Below are positions 56,463 to 64,000 of a stretch of DNA of 64,000 bases, one piece after another; within the stretch, counting starts at the first letter, position 1, and every line of letters begins with the position of its first letter. The stretch spans positions 1-64,000 of the forward strand of contig NZ_CP005088.1 of NCBI RefSeq assembly GCF_001563265.1. The letters run 5' to 3'. This DNA comes from Sphingobium sp. TKS. Lineage in GTDB: Bacteria > Pseudomonadota > Alphaproteobacteria > Sphingomonadales > Sphingomonadaceae. The position numbers and the translations under genes are program-made. A model generated the notes under the pieces. It was given only the letters and a program-made list of their open reading frames with translations, searched no databases and was not told where the DNA came from.

Positions 56463-57374
56463 ATGACTCGCGCAAGCTCACCTGTAAATAACGGAAAGGC
56501 AAAGATTGCCCTAGGCGATGATACCGCCCTCACCCTCTCGCAAAAGGGGCGCGGAAACCCGTTCGATCCCGCCAATTACGGGGAAATCGTCAAACCCGGC
56601 GAGCTGGTCGATATTGTCGAGCTGTCCCCCCTCACCCTCGCCGATCGCCGAATCTACAATCTGCTGATTGCCAACGCCTGGGAGCGGATCAGCGAGCCGG
56701 TCATTCACCGCATCGCCAAAACCGCGCTCAAGGGCACGCACCAAGGCAACGAGCGCATAGAAAGCTCGCTGCTGCGCCTGATGGGCACAATCGCCATCGT
56801 CACGATCCGCAAGGGCGGCAAGAGCTACAAGCGCCGCGTTCAGCTTCTCGGCTCCAGCGACGAAAGCCTCGAAAAAGACGGCTTCCTGCATTACCGCATC
56901 CCCGAAGAACTGATTGAGATTTTGCGTAACAGCGAGGTCTATGCGCGACTTAAGACGCAAGTGATGTATTGTTTCGAGTCGAAATACGCGCTGTGCCTCT
57001 ATGAAATGATCGAACGCCGTATCGGCCTCGAATATAAGCAAAGCGAAGAGTTCACGATTGCGGAGCTACGCGGCCTGCTCAACGTGCCGGAAGGCAAGTT
57101 GGAACGGTTCGCTGATTTCAACAAATACTGCCTCAAGGTCGCCCAGGAGGAAATCAACAAGCTCTGCCCCTTCTGGGTCGAGTTCACCCCGATCAAGAAG
57201 GGGCGCAAGGTCGAGCGGGTTTCTATGATGTGGCTCCCGAAAACCATGAGCGGCCGTCGTGACGCGCAAAACCTGATCGACCAACATAGCATCGTCCGCC
57301 GCGCCAAACTGCGCGGCGATATACCCGAAATGCCGGTGCTGGTGGATTTCAGCGCGCCCGCCGCCCAAAGGTGA
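56463..57374 (+). CDS. rep: Rep_3-family replication initiator
   Basis: Initiator of 303 residues of the RepB/Rep_3 winged-helix family. Landmarks are LSLADRRIYNLLIANAW-like LTLADRRIYNLLIANAWERI, RIPEELIEILRNSEVYARLKTQVMYCFESKYALCLYEMIERRI and FTIAELRGLLNVPEGKLERFADFNKYCLKVAQEEIN. It binds the 22-bp iterons upstream to start and control replication. It is distinct from the RepA at the window start, so the molecule has two initiators. Confidence 0.92.
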   Translation: MTRASSPVNNGKAKIALGDDTALTLSQKGRGNPFDPANYGEIVKPGELVDIVELSPLTLADRRIYNLLIANAWERISEPVIHRIAKTALKGTHQGNERIESSLLRLMGTIAIVTIRKGGKSYKRRVQLLGSSDESLEKDGFLHYRIPEELIEILRNSEVYARLKTQVMYCFESKYALCLYEMIERRIGLEYKQSEEFTIAELRGLLNVPEGKLERFADFNKYCLKVAQEEINKLCPFWVEFTPIKKGRKVERVSMMWLPKTMSGRRDAQNLIDQHSIVRRAKLRGDIPEMPVLVDFSAPAAQR

Positions 57375-57378
57375 ACCC

Positions 57379-57394
57379 CTACCCCAAAACTCAC
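57379..57394 (-). repeat. Single inverted iteron after rep
   Basis: CTACCCCAAAACTCAC is the complement of the iteron core, five bases past the rep stop codon. It may help handcuffing or autoregulation. Confidence 0.6.
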
Positions 57395-57430
57395 TTTTCG
57401 CGCGCCGGGGCCGCCTCGCCCTAGCCGGCC

Positions 57431-57712
57431 CTACCCCTCGCCGGCATCGAGCGCACGGCTCACCGTGAACTGTATCCATGCGCTGCGGCTGATCCCGCGC
57501 CGCTTGGCCGCTGCATCGACCTTCGCCAGCAACGCGCGATCGAAACGGAGCATCACCGGCGACTTGCGCGGCTCGGCCCCCTGCCCCGCCTCGTCGGCCT
57601 CGGTCGCGATCGGCTCGGCCTTCGGCTTGGCCGCCCCGGCAATGAAGGCATCGGCCGCCGCCTCATCCATCGGCGACTTGGGCTTGCTGTTCGGTTTACG
57701 AGCGATAGCCAT
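57431..57712 (-). CDS. Ribbon-helix-helix partner of the second ParA
   Basis: Protein of 93 residues: a Lys/Ala-rich flexible N terminus, then the RHH region SPVMLRFDRALLAKVDAAAKRRGISRSAWIQFTVSRALD at about residues 50-90. It lies 25 bp downstream of parA on the same strand. It is the expected centromere-binding and autoregulatory protein of this partition cassette. Confidence 0.65.
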   Translation of the reverse strand: MAIARKPNSKPKSPMDEAAADAFIAGAAKPKAEPIATEADEAGQGAEPRKSPVMLRFDRALLAKVDAAAKRRGISRSAWIQFTVSRALDAGEG

Positions 57713-57737
57713 CGAAATTCACTCCGCTATCATTATG

Positions 57738-58373
57738 CTATACAAATACCGCGCTGACCAATGCGGCCAGCTCGTCGATCGCCTTGGCGTCACGCGGCGA
57801 TTGCTCCCCTACCGCCCTGCCCTCGGCCGCCGCGTTCGGGAACGCCTTGCGCCGCACTATCGACGTGGGCAGCACCTCGATCCCCTCAATGTCGCCGATC
57901 ATTTCCAAGGCGGCCTCATTGTCGGCCCCTTGCGCGTCCGCGCCGTTCAGCACGGCGACGGCGCGCAAGCCCTCGTTGATCTCGCGCGCCTCGGCCACCA
58001 GCGCCGCAACCTGGTCAAGCGCCCACACGTCGAAGCTGCGCGGCTGCACCGGCACCAGCAACGTGTCAGCCACGGTGAGCGCGGCGCGCAGCGAGCCGGT
58101 ATCACGGCCGCCCACGTCAATGATAATATCGTCATATTTGGCCGCGAGCTGGCGGACCTGGCTGCGAAGCGCCGCGCCGGTGAGCGCAACGGCGGTATAG
58201 CCAGCTTGCCCAAGTCGATCGGCGCGCAGCTCGGTAAAGGTGAGGGCGGTCCCCTGCTCGTCGCCGTCCACCAGCAAGAGGTCGCGGCCCGCAAGCGCGC
58301 GCGCCACCGCGAGGTTGACGGCAAGGGTCGTCTTGCCGACACCGCCCTTAGTGTTTCCGACTGCCAATATCAT
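57738..58373 (-). CDS. parA: ParA-family partition ATPase (second replicon)
   Basis: Small ParA of 211 residues with Walker A TKGGVGKTT at 8-16, LLVDGDEQGTALTF and IIIDVGGRDTGSLRAAL. It is the same length class as the ParA at 1417 but clearly different in sequence, so the two partition systems may coexist. IS6100-F begins 38 bp upstream of its start, probably removing most of the native promoter. Confidence 0.88.
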   Translation of the reverse strand: MILAVGNTKGGVGKTTLAVNLAVARALAGRDLLLVDGDEQGTALTFTELRADRLGQAGYTAVALTGAALRSQVRQLAAKYDDIIIDVGGRDTGSLRAALTVADTLLVPVQPRSFDVWALDQVAALVAEAREINEGLRAVAVLNGADAQGADNEAALEMIGDIEGIEVLPTSIVRRKAFPNAAAEGRAVGEQSPRDAKAIDELAALVSAVFV

Positions 58374-58411
58374 TCTGCTCTCGCTCCGCTGGCAATATGG
58401 TTGCGCTGTAG

Positions 58412-59291
58412 GGCTCTGTTGCAAAAATCGTGAAGCTTGAGCATGCTTGGCGGAGATTGGACGGACGGAACGATGACGGATTTCAAGTGGCGCCATTTCC
58501 AGGGTGATGTGATCCTGTGGGCGGTGCGCTGGTATTGTCGCTATCCGATCAGCTATCGCGACCTTGAGGAAATGCTGGCGGAACGCGGCATTTCGGTCGA
58601 CCATACGACGATCTATCGCTGGGTCCAGTGCTACGCCCCGGAGATGGAGAAGCGGCTGCGCTGGTTCTGGCGGCGTGGCTTTGATCCGAGCTGGCGCCTG
58701 GATGAAACCTACGTCAAGGTGCGGGGCAAGTGGACCTACCTGTACCGGGCAGTCGACAAGCGGGGCGACACGATCGATTTCTACCTGTCGCCGACCCGCA
58801 GCGCCAAGGCAGCGAAGCGGTTCCTGGGCAAGGCCCTGCGAGGCCTGAAGCACTGGGAAAAGCCTGCCACGCTCAATACCGACAAAGCGCCGAGCTATGG
58901 TGCAGCGATCACCGAATTGAAGCGCGAAGGAAAGCTGGACCGGGAGACGGCCCACCGGCAGGTGAAGTATCTCAATAACGTGATCGAGGCCGATCACGGA
59001 AAGCTCAAGATACTGATCAAGCCGGTGCGCGGTTTCAAATCGATCCCCACGGCCTATGCCACGATCAAGGGATTCGAAGTCATGCGAGCCCTGCGCAAAG
59101 GACAGGCTCGCCCCTGGTGCCTGCAGCCCGGCATCAGGGGCGAGGTGCGCCTTGTGGAGAGAGCTTTTGGCATTGGGCCCTCGGCGCTGACGGAGGCCAT
59201 GGGCATGCTCAACCACCATTTCGCAGCAGCCGCCTGATCGGCGCAGAGCGACAGCCTACCTCTGACTGCCGCCAATCTTTGCAACAGAGCC
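58412..59291 (+). mobile_element. IS6100 copy F
   Basis: 880 bp. The flanking 8-mers CGCTGTAG and TTCTATTA differ. It lies just upstream of parA of the second replicon and truncates a metallophosphoesterase on the right. Confidence 0.97.
58443..59237 (+). CDS. tnpA: IS6100 transposase (copy F)
   Basis: 264 residues, apparently identical to copy A. Confidence 0.95.
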   Translation: MLGGDWTDGTMTDFKWRHFQGDVILWAVRWYCRYPISYRDLEEMLAERGISVDHTTIYRWVQCYAPEMEKRLRWFWRRGFDPSWRLDETYVKVRGKWTYLYRAVDKRGDTIDFYLSPTRSAKAAKRFLGKALRGLKHWEKPATLNTDKAPSYGAAITELKREGKLDRETAHRQVKYLNNVIEADHGKLKILIKPVRGFKSIPTAYATIKGFEVMRALRKGQARPWCLQPGIRGEVRLVERAFGIGPSALTEAMGMLNHHFAAAA

Positions 59292-60227
59292 TTCTATTAT
59301 ATTGAACCCGTCCTCAGCGGCGGGCGCGGAGATACAGACAAGTGCGTCACCGCCCGGAACGGAGAGCACTTCGACCGGGTCGGTGTGGATATGGCCATGC
59401 AGGTACAATATTGGCCTTCCGGCTTCCATTAACGAGGCGCGAACCGCTCCAGAGTTGACAAGTTCGGTATAGGGGGCAAGGCGGGTCATGCGCTGAGGGA
59501 GCAGGTTGTGATGAGCGACCACGACCAACTGTTCCTCCCGGGGCATCTTACCAGCAGTCTCTACGAGATGCGCTATGCTGTTGTCGGAGAACGCCGGTGT
59601 GTCAAACTGGCGGTCGTAGTATGCGCTCAGGACCTTTGGATCACCCGCCGCGATCGCAGCCTCGATTGCAGGCCCCACACTATCACGAAACTCCGCAGGG
59701 ATGTATTCAACCGCTCCACATCCCCAGCAGCTGTTCATTAATACGACCGCGCACGTCGCATCGGATGGCCCCACATGGCGGATGAGCGATTGCTCGACCG
59801 GGATCTGCTCCAATCCGACGGCGCTCAATGCGGCATTGAGCGGGCCGAATTTTGCCGTCATGCTCGGCTTTTTCGCCAAGTTGCGATCAATGTCGTGATT
59901 TCCCGGCACGATACCGCAGAAGGTCAACGCGTTGCGACGCCCCTTGCCCAGTTGCAATGCGTTTGCAACGTAAGCCGCGCCCGCCCTATAGCCGTCCAAC
60001 TTACCAAAGTCGGTCATGTCTCCCATGAGCAGAATTCCATCAATCTCCTCTGCCTCGCACATTCGATAGATGCGCTTGAAGACAGTCTTGATGGGTTGAC
60101 GAGAAATGACGTTGCGCAGCTCAACTGAGAAAGTACGGTCCTTTTGGTCCACCGACCTTTCAGTGCGAGCAGCCGACGGCAGATGCAGATCGCCAATCTG
60201 CAGCAACCTGACGCGCGGTAACCCCAA
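59292..60227 (-). pseudogene. Metallophosphoesterase, 3' truncated
   Basis: Calcineurin-like phosphoesterase: LLQIGDLHLPS (metal-binding D and H), ILLMGDMTDFGK, IVPGNHDID, VVVAHHNLLPQ and LYLHGHIHTDP give the full set of metal ligands in about 312 codons. The start is TTG at 60227 with GGGGGA before it. The 3' end is cut by IS6100-F, and the frame now ends GSVAKIGGSQR within the IS. The lost part may have been a further domain. The substrate and original context are unknown. Confidence 0.8.
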
Positions 60228-60580
60228 TGTCTATCCCCCGATATTCAACGCTTTAACCTCTTACAGAATTCACCGTGTGCTGCAAGGTGACGCGGGCGAG
60301 CATGGCAATCACGTTACACGGCTGTCACTCTCCACACATCCATCCTCACTCCGACGAACACGGCGACCGCCAGCGATCAACCTTTCTACCATTGCTTCGC
60401 AGGAAGCCCTTTATACGGCCATCCGAAAGCTCAGGCGACTTGAATGAGCACGTTCGGGCTCTCAACTTTCTATGAGCTGTGAACGGCAGCTTTCTTGATT
60501 TGGTGTTTCCTAAGCCGACATTCGGGTACGTCCCCGAGTTTCCAAAAATCTGCTGTGCCTGAAGCCTTTCCGCGATAGCT
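60228..60580. other. Intergenic region
   Basis: About 350 bp between the metallophosphoesterase start and the dnaE2 stop, somewhat less GC-rich than its surroundings. It should hold the metallophosphoesterase promoter; no gene or clear structure was seen. Confidence 0.4.
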
Positions 60581-63500
60581 TCAATGGAAATTTCTGCTCT
60601 TTATCAATGGCCGGTCGCGGACCTGATCGATGTGCAGATCTCTCACGAGGATGTCCCGTGGGTTGGGCGGACCAGCCAAAACCGCCCCAGTGTCAGGACC
60701 GACGTGGCTGAGCGCTCTGTCGTCTGGACCGAGTGAGGAAGGGCCAGCTTCCCATCTCTGACCCAGCGAACCCAGCAACGGCGACAAGTCGATGAGCTTC
60801 TTCGCGATCACATGGACAACCTCGCCCTCACGTTGCACCTGCCCATAGAGTCCCATCATCCGCGCCCCCATGACGATCCGCCGGTTCTGCTCGAACATGC
60901 GCGGCCAGATGATGAGATTGGCGATCCCGCTCTCATCCTCGATGGTGATGAACATGACGCCCTTGGCCGATCCCGGCCGCTGCCGGACCAGCACCAGTCC
61001 GGCCAGCCAGATATAGCGCCCGTCTTTGGTGCGATCGAGCGCACTGCAAGGCACCATCTTCTGCCGCAGCAATTCCTCGCGCAGGAACGACACCGGATGC
61101 TGCCGGAGGGTGAGGCCGACATGGCCATAATCCTCGACCACCTCCCTCCCCTCGCTCATCGGCCGCAGCGCGACGGGCTGCTCGACAATTTCCTGGACGA
61201 GCCCGTTCTCCCGCGCGTCAGCGGCAGCAAACAGTGGCAATTGCTCGTCGCGCAGCGCCTTGATCGCCCAAAGCGCCTCCCGCCGCGCCAGGCGCATCGA
61301 CCCGCGAAACGCATCGGCTTCCGCCAGCCGGTTCAGCGAGCCTATCCCTACCCCGACCCGACGCCATAGCTCCTCTACGCTGACAAACGGTTCATCCGCC
61401 CGCGCCACGATGATCCGAGCGGCGTCAGCCTCTTTCAGCCCCGTGACCATCCGCATGCCGAGCCGCACCGCGAACCGATCCCCATCCGCCGGCTCCAGCG
61501 TACAATCCCAGCGGGAAGCATTGATGCAGACCGGCCGCACTTCCACCCGGTGCGCGCGGGCATCGGCCACGATCTGTGCCGGTGCATAAAAGCCCATGGG
61601 TTGGGCATTCAGCAGGCTCGCACAGAAAATCTCAGGATGCCAGCATTTGAGCCAGCAGGACGCATAGGCGATCAGCGCGAACGACGCCGCATGGCTTTCC
61701 GGGAACCCATAACTGCCAAAGCCCTCGAGCTGCCCGAAGGTCTTCTCGGCAAACTCCGCCGTGTAACCGCGCTCGACCATGCCGCTCACCAGCTTTTCCT
61801 TGAATTTCGAGACGCCGCCGGTGAACTTGAACGTCGCCATGGCGCGCCGCAGCTGGTCGGCCTCGGATGCGGTGAACCCTGCGCATTCGATCGCGACCCG
61901 CATCGCCTGTTCCTGGAACAGCGGCACGCCCAGCGTCTTGCCCAGCACCTTTTCCAGTTCGGGCTTGGGGTATTCGACCTTCTCCTTGCCCGCCCGGCGG
62001 CGCAGATAGGGATGGACCATATCCCCCTGGATGGGGCCGGGCCTTACGATCGCCACCTCGATCACCAGATCATAGAAAGTGCGCGGCTTGATATGCGGGA
62101 GCATCGCCATCTGCGCCCGGCTCTCGATCTGGAAGGCGCCCAGCGTGTCGGCGGCGCGGATCATCGCATAGGTGCGCGGATCCTCGGGCGGGATCGAAGC
62201 CAGGTCCATGCGGATTCCCTTATGTTGTTCCAGAAAATCAAACCCGCGCTTCATCGCCGTCAGCATGCCCAGCGCCAGGCAATCGACCTTCATAAATTTG
62301 AGCGCATCGATATCATCCTTGTCCCATTCGATCACCTGCCGGTCCGCCATGGCCGCTGGTTCGATCGGCACCAGCTCATCAAGCCGGTCATGGGTCAGGA
62401 CAAAGCCGCCGGGATGCTGCGACAAATGCCGCGGCGTGCCGATCAGTTCGCGCGCAAGATCGAGCGCCAGACGCAACCGCCGGTCGGAGAGATTGAGATT
62501 GAGCTCCTCGGCATGGCGCTCCTGCACGCCCTCCTCGCTCCACCCCCAGACCTGCCCGGAAAGCGCCTTGATCAGATCTTCCGACAGGCCCAGCGCCTTG
62601 CCGACATCCTTGATCGCGCCCTTGGCGCGGTAGCGGATGACGGTCGAACAAAGCGCGCTATGGTCGCGGCCATAGGTGTCGAACACCCATTGCATGACGA
62701 TCTCGCGCCGCTCATGCTCGAAGTCGACGTCGATATCGGGCGGCTCCTTCCGCTCCTGGCTGATGAACCGCTCGAACAGCAGGTCGGAACGTTCGGGGTC
62801 GATCGAGGTGATGCCCAGGACATAGCAGACCGCACTGTTGGCGGCCGATCCCCGCCCCTGGCAGAGAATGTCCCGGCTGCGTGCGAAGCGGACGATGGAG
62901 TTCACCGTCAGAAAATAGGGCGCATAGCCAAGCTCTGCGATCAGCCCCAGTTCGTGGCGCAGCAGGCGCGCGACCTTGTCAGGCACGCCCTCGGGATAGC
63001 GGACCTTGGCCGCCTCCCAGCTCATCTGCTCCAGCGCCGCCTGCGGCGTCAGGCCCGTTATGCTGGCTTCTTCCGGATATTGATATTTGAGCTCGTCGAG
63101 CGAGAAGCGGCAGCGGTCGGCAATTTCGAGCGTCCGCGCCAGCGCCTGGGGATAGCGACCGTAGAGACGGTGCATTTCCGCAGCCGGCATCAAATAGCGG
63201 TCGGCATACAGTTCGCGGCGGGCGCCGAGTTCATCGATCGTGCAGCGATGACGGGTGCAGGTCATCACCTCCTGGAGCACCCGGCGGTGCGGATGATGAT
63301 AGAGAACATCGCCGGTGATCACCGTCGGCACCGCATGCCGTGCGGCCAGGTTGGAGAGATTGTGCAGCCGCAGTTGATCGCCCGGCCGCCGGCGCAGCGT
63401 CAGCGCCAGATAGCCTCGTCCGGCAAAGATCCTGGCGAAGCGCGAAATCACGGCTTGCGCCTCCTCCACCTCGCCGGGCAGCAATATGGCGAGCAGCCCT

Positions 63501-63847
63501 TCGGCAAAATCCGCGACATCGTCCCAGCCGATGATGCACTTGCCCTTCCCGCCCCGCTTTTTGCCGCGGCTGAGCAACCGGCAGAGATGGGCATAGCCGG
63601 ATCGGTCGATGGGATAGACCAGCAGCGACTGACCTTCGGCAAGATCGAGCCGGCAACCGACGATCAACCGGACGCCGGTGACCTTTGCTGCCTCATGAGC
63701 GCGCACGATTCCGGCCAGGCTGTTACGATCGGTAATGGCGAGGGCGTCGAGGCCACAGGCTTCCGCCTGGGTGAACAGCTCCTCGCAGCTCGATGCCCCG
63801 CGCAGGAAGGAGAAATGCGAGGCGCATTGGAGTTCAGCATATCGCAT
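60581..63847 (-). CDS. dnaE2: Error-prone DNA polymerase DnaE2
   Basis: C-family polymerase of 1088 residues. An N-terminal PHP domain ([22 protein letters not shown]), catalytic acidic residues in [61 protein letters not shown] and a C-terminal OB domain are present. The end PLIKSRNFH is the usual DnaE2 terminus, so it is full length. With ImuA/ImuB it does damage-tolerant, mutagenic synthesis. A GTTC-N7-GTTC box 37 bp upstream indicates LexA control. Confidence 0.93.
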   Translation of the reverse strand: MRYAELQCASHFSFLRGASSCEELFTQAEACGLDALAITDRNSLAGIVRAHEAAKVTGVRLIVGCRLDLAEGQSLLVYPIDRSGYAHLCRLLSRGKKRGGKGKCIIGWDDVADFAEGLLAILLPGEVEEAQAVISRFARIFAGRGYLALTLRRRPGDQLRLHNLSNLAARHAVPTVITGDVLYHHPHRRVLQEVMTCTRHRCTIDELGARRELYADRYLMPAAEMHRLYGRYPQALARTLEIADRCRFSLDELKYQYPEEASITGLTPQAALEQMSWEAAKVRYPEGVPDKVARLLRHELGLIAELGYAPYFLTVNSIVRFARSRDILCQGRGSAANSAVCYVLGITSIDPERSDLLFERFISQERKEPPDIDVDFEHERREIVMQWVFDTYGRDHSALCSTVIRYRAKGAIKDVGKALGLSEDLIKALSGQVWGWSEEGVQERHAEELNLNLSDRRLRLALDLARELIGTPRHLSQHPGGFVLTHDRLDELVPIEPAAMADRQVIEWDKDDIDALKFMKVDCLALGMLTAMKRGFDFLEQHKGIRMDLASIPPEDPRTYAMIRAADTLGAFQIESRAQMAMLPHIKPRTFYDLVIEVAIVRPGPIQGDMVHPYLRRRAGKEKVEYPKPELEKVLGKTLGVPLFQEQAMRVAIECAGFTASEADQLRRAMATFKFTGGVSKFKEKLVSGMVERGYTAEFAEKTFGQLEGFGSYGFPESHAASFALIAYASCWLKCWHPEIFCASLLNAQPMGFYAPAQIVADARAHRVEVRPVCINASRWDCTLEPADGDRFAVRLGMRMVTGLKEADAARIIVARADEPFVSVEELWRRVGVGIGSLNRLAEADAFRGSMRLARREALWAIKALRDEQLPLFAAADARENGLVQEIVEQPVALRPMSEGREVVEDYGHVGLTLRQHPVSFLREELLRQKMVPCSALDRTKDGRYIWLAGLVLVRQRPGSAKGVMFITIEDESGIANLIIWPRMFEQNRRIVMGARMMGLYGQVQREGEVVHVIAKKLIDLSPLLGSLGQRWEAGPSSLGPDDRALSHVGPDTGAVLAGPPNPRDILVRDLHIDQVRDRPLIKSRNFH

Positions 63848-63883
63848 GGCGGCACCTGCCGATTCTCACATCATAGCGCATAT

Positions 63884-63898
63884 GTTCGCTATTTGTTC
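63884..63898. promoter_or_regulatory. LexA-type SOS box before dnaE2
   Basis: GTTC-GCTATTT-GTTC matches the alphaproteobacterial LexA consensus GTTC-N7-GTTC exactly and lies 37 bp from the dnaE2 start codon. Confidence 0.8.
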
Positions 63899-63928
63899 CA
63901 ATGGGCAGAGAGTCAACGGGCACGGCGG

Positions 63929-64000
63929 TCACTCCGCCAATTTGAGCGCGATGCTGCCGCTGTCGGCACCATCGGTCCAGGATAAAAGGATCCCCGCCGG
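63929..64000 (-). CDS. C-terminal end of an upstream gene (partial)
   Basis: The last 23 codons of a frame running off the window, ending SWTDGADSGSIALKLAE before a TGA at 63929-63931. By position it could be part of an imuA-imuB-dnaE2 group, but the residues are too few to recognise. Confidence 0.3.
   Translation of the reverse strand, partial: PAGILLSWTDGADSGSIALKLAE

Noticed and set aside
61550..63985. An 811-codon plus-strand frame opposite dnaE2
   Set aside because: Antisense to a clear full-length DnaE2, with arginine/histidine-rich shadow composition.

Overview
The window is plasmid DNA from an alphaproteobacterium of the sphingomonad group (Sphingobium/Sphingomonas/Novosphingobium type). 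The evidence is high-GC coding style, TonB-dependent receptors with sphingomonad-type plugs, RepA/ParA and TraA/TraC/TraD/TraG genes of sphingomonad conjugative plasmids, and above all two genes of lindane (gamma-hexachlorocyclohexane, HCH) breakdown recognised from memory of their proteins: linA (18583-19053, HCH dehydrochlorinase) and linC (21888-22640, 2,5-DDOL dehydrogenase). linB, linD, linE and linR are not in the window.

Layout. 1-5.4 kb: replication and partition module (repA with iterons, parA, ribbon-helix-helix partner), a SprT-like protease, a HigBA-like toxin-antitoxin pair and small plasmid genes. 5.4-6.8 kb: a truncated Tn3-family transposase. Six apparently identical copies of IS6100 (A 6762, B 20604, C 23754, D 32697, E 36402, F 58412; all 880 bp) then divide the window into blocks. 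Between A and B: E1-beta and lipoyl proteins, a TonB receptor, XdhC- and MoeA-like proteins, glutathione reductase, acyl-CoA dehydrogenase, SDRs, linA and a Tat-exported FAD oxidoreductase. Between B and C: the tail of a TonB receptor, linC, an EthD-like protein and a small ORF. Between C and D: a broken efflux gene, vapBC, a tyrosine recombinase, and a pile-up of IS630, IS701, IS21 and IS256 family elements. Between D and E: a complete TonB receptor. Between E and F: membrane proteins, a Ti-type conjugation module (traA, predicted oriT, traC/D, accessory genes, traG), a Tn3-family transposon (49415-56096) whose tnpA is split by an IS21-family element, and a second replicon (iteron oriV, Rep_3-type rep, RHH gene, parA). 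After F: a truncated metallophosphoesterase and dnaE2 with a LexA-type box.

How it fits together. Two replication/partition systems of different type, and IS6100 copies with no 8-bp target duplication, point to a cointegrate assembled by replicative IS6100 transposition and deletion. Every IS6100 copy has a broken or decapitated gene on at least one side. LinA acts on gamma-HCH at the start of the pathway and LinC oxidises the diol made by LinB, so the window supplies steps one and three; the linC block sits between two direct IS6100 copies. TonB receptors, SDRs, acyl-CoA dehydrogenase and FAD oxidoreductase look like pieces of other catabolic clusters. A palindromic ACCA-N2-TGGTAA motif recurs in front of four of them and may mark a local regulon. 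The conjugation module carries a hairpin plus nic-like sequence between the divergent traA and traC genes.
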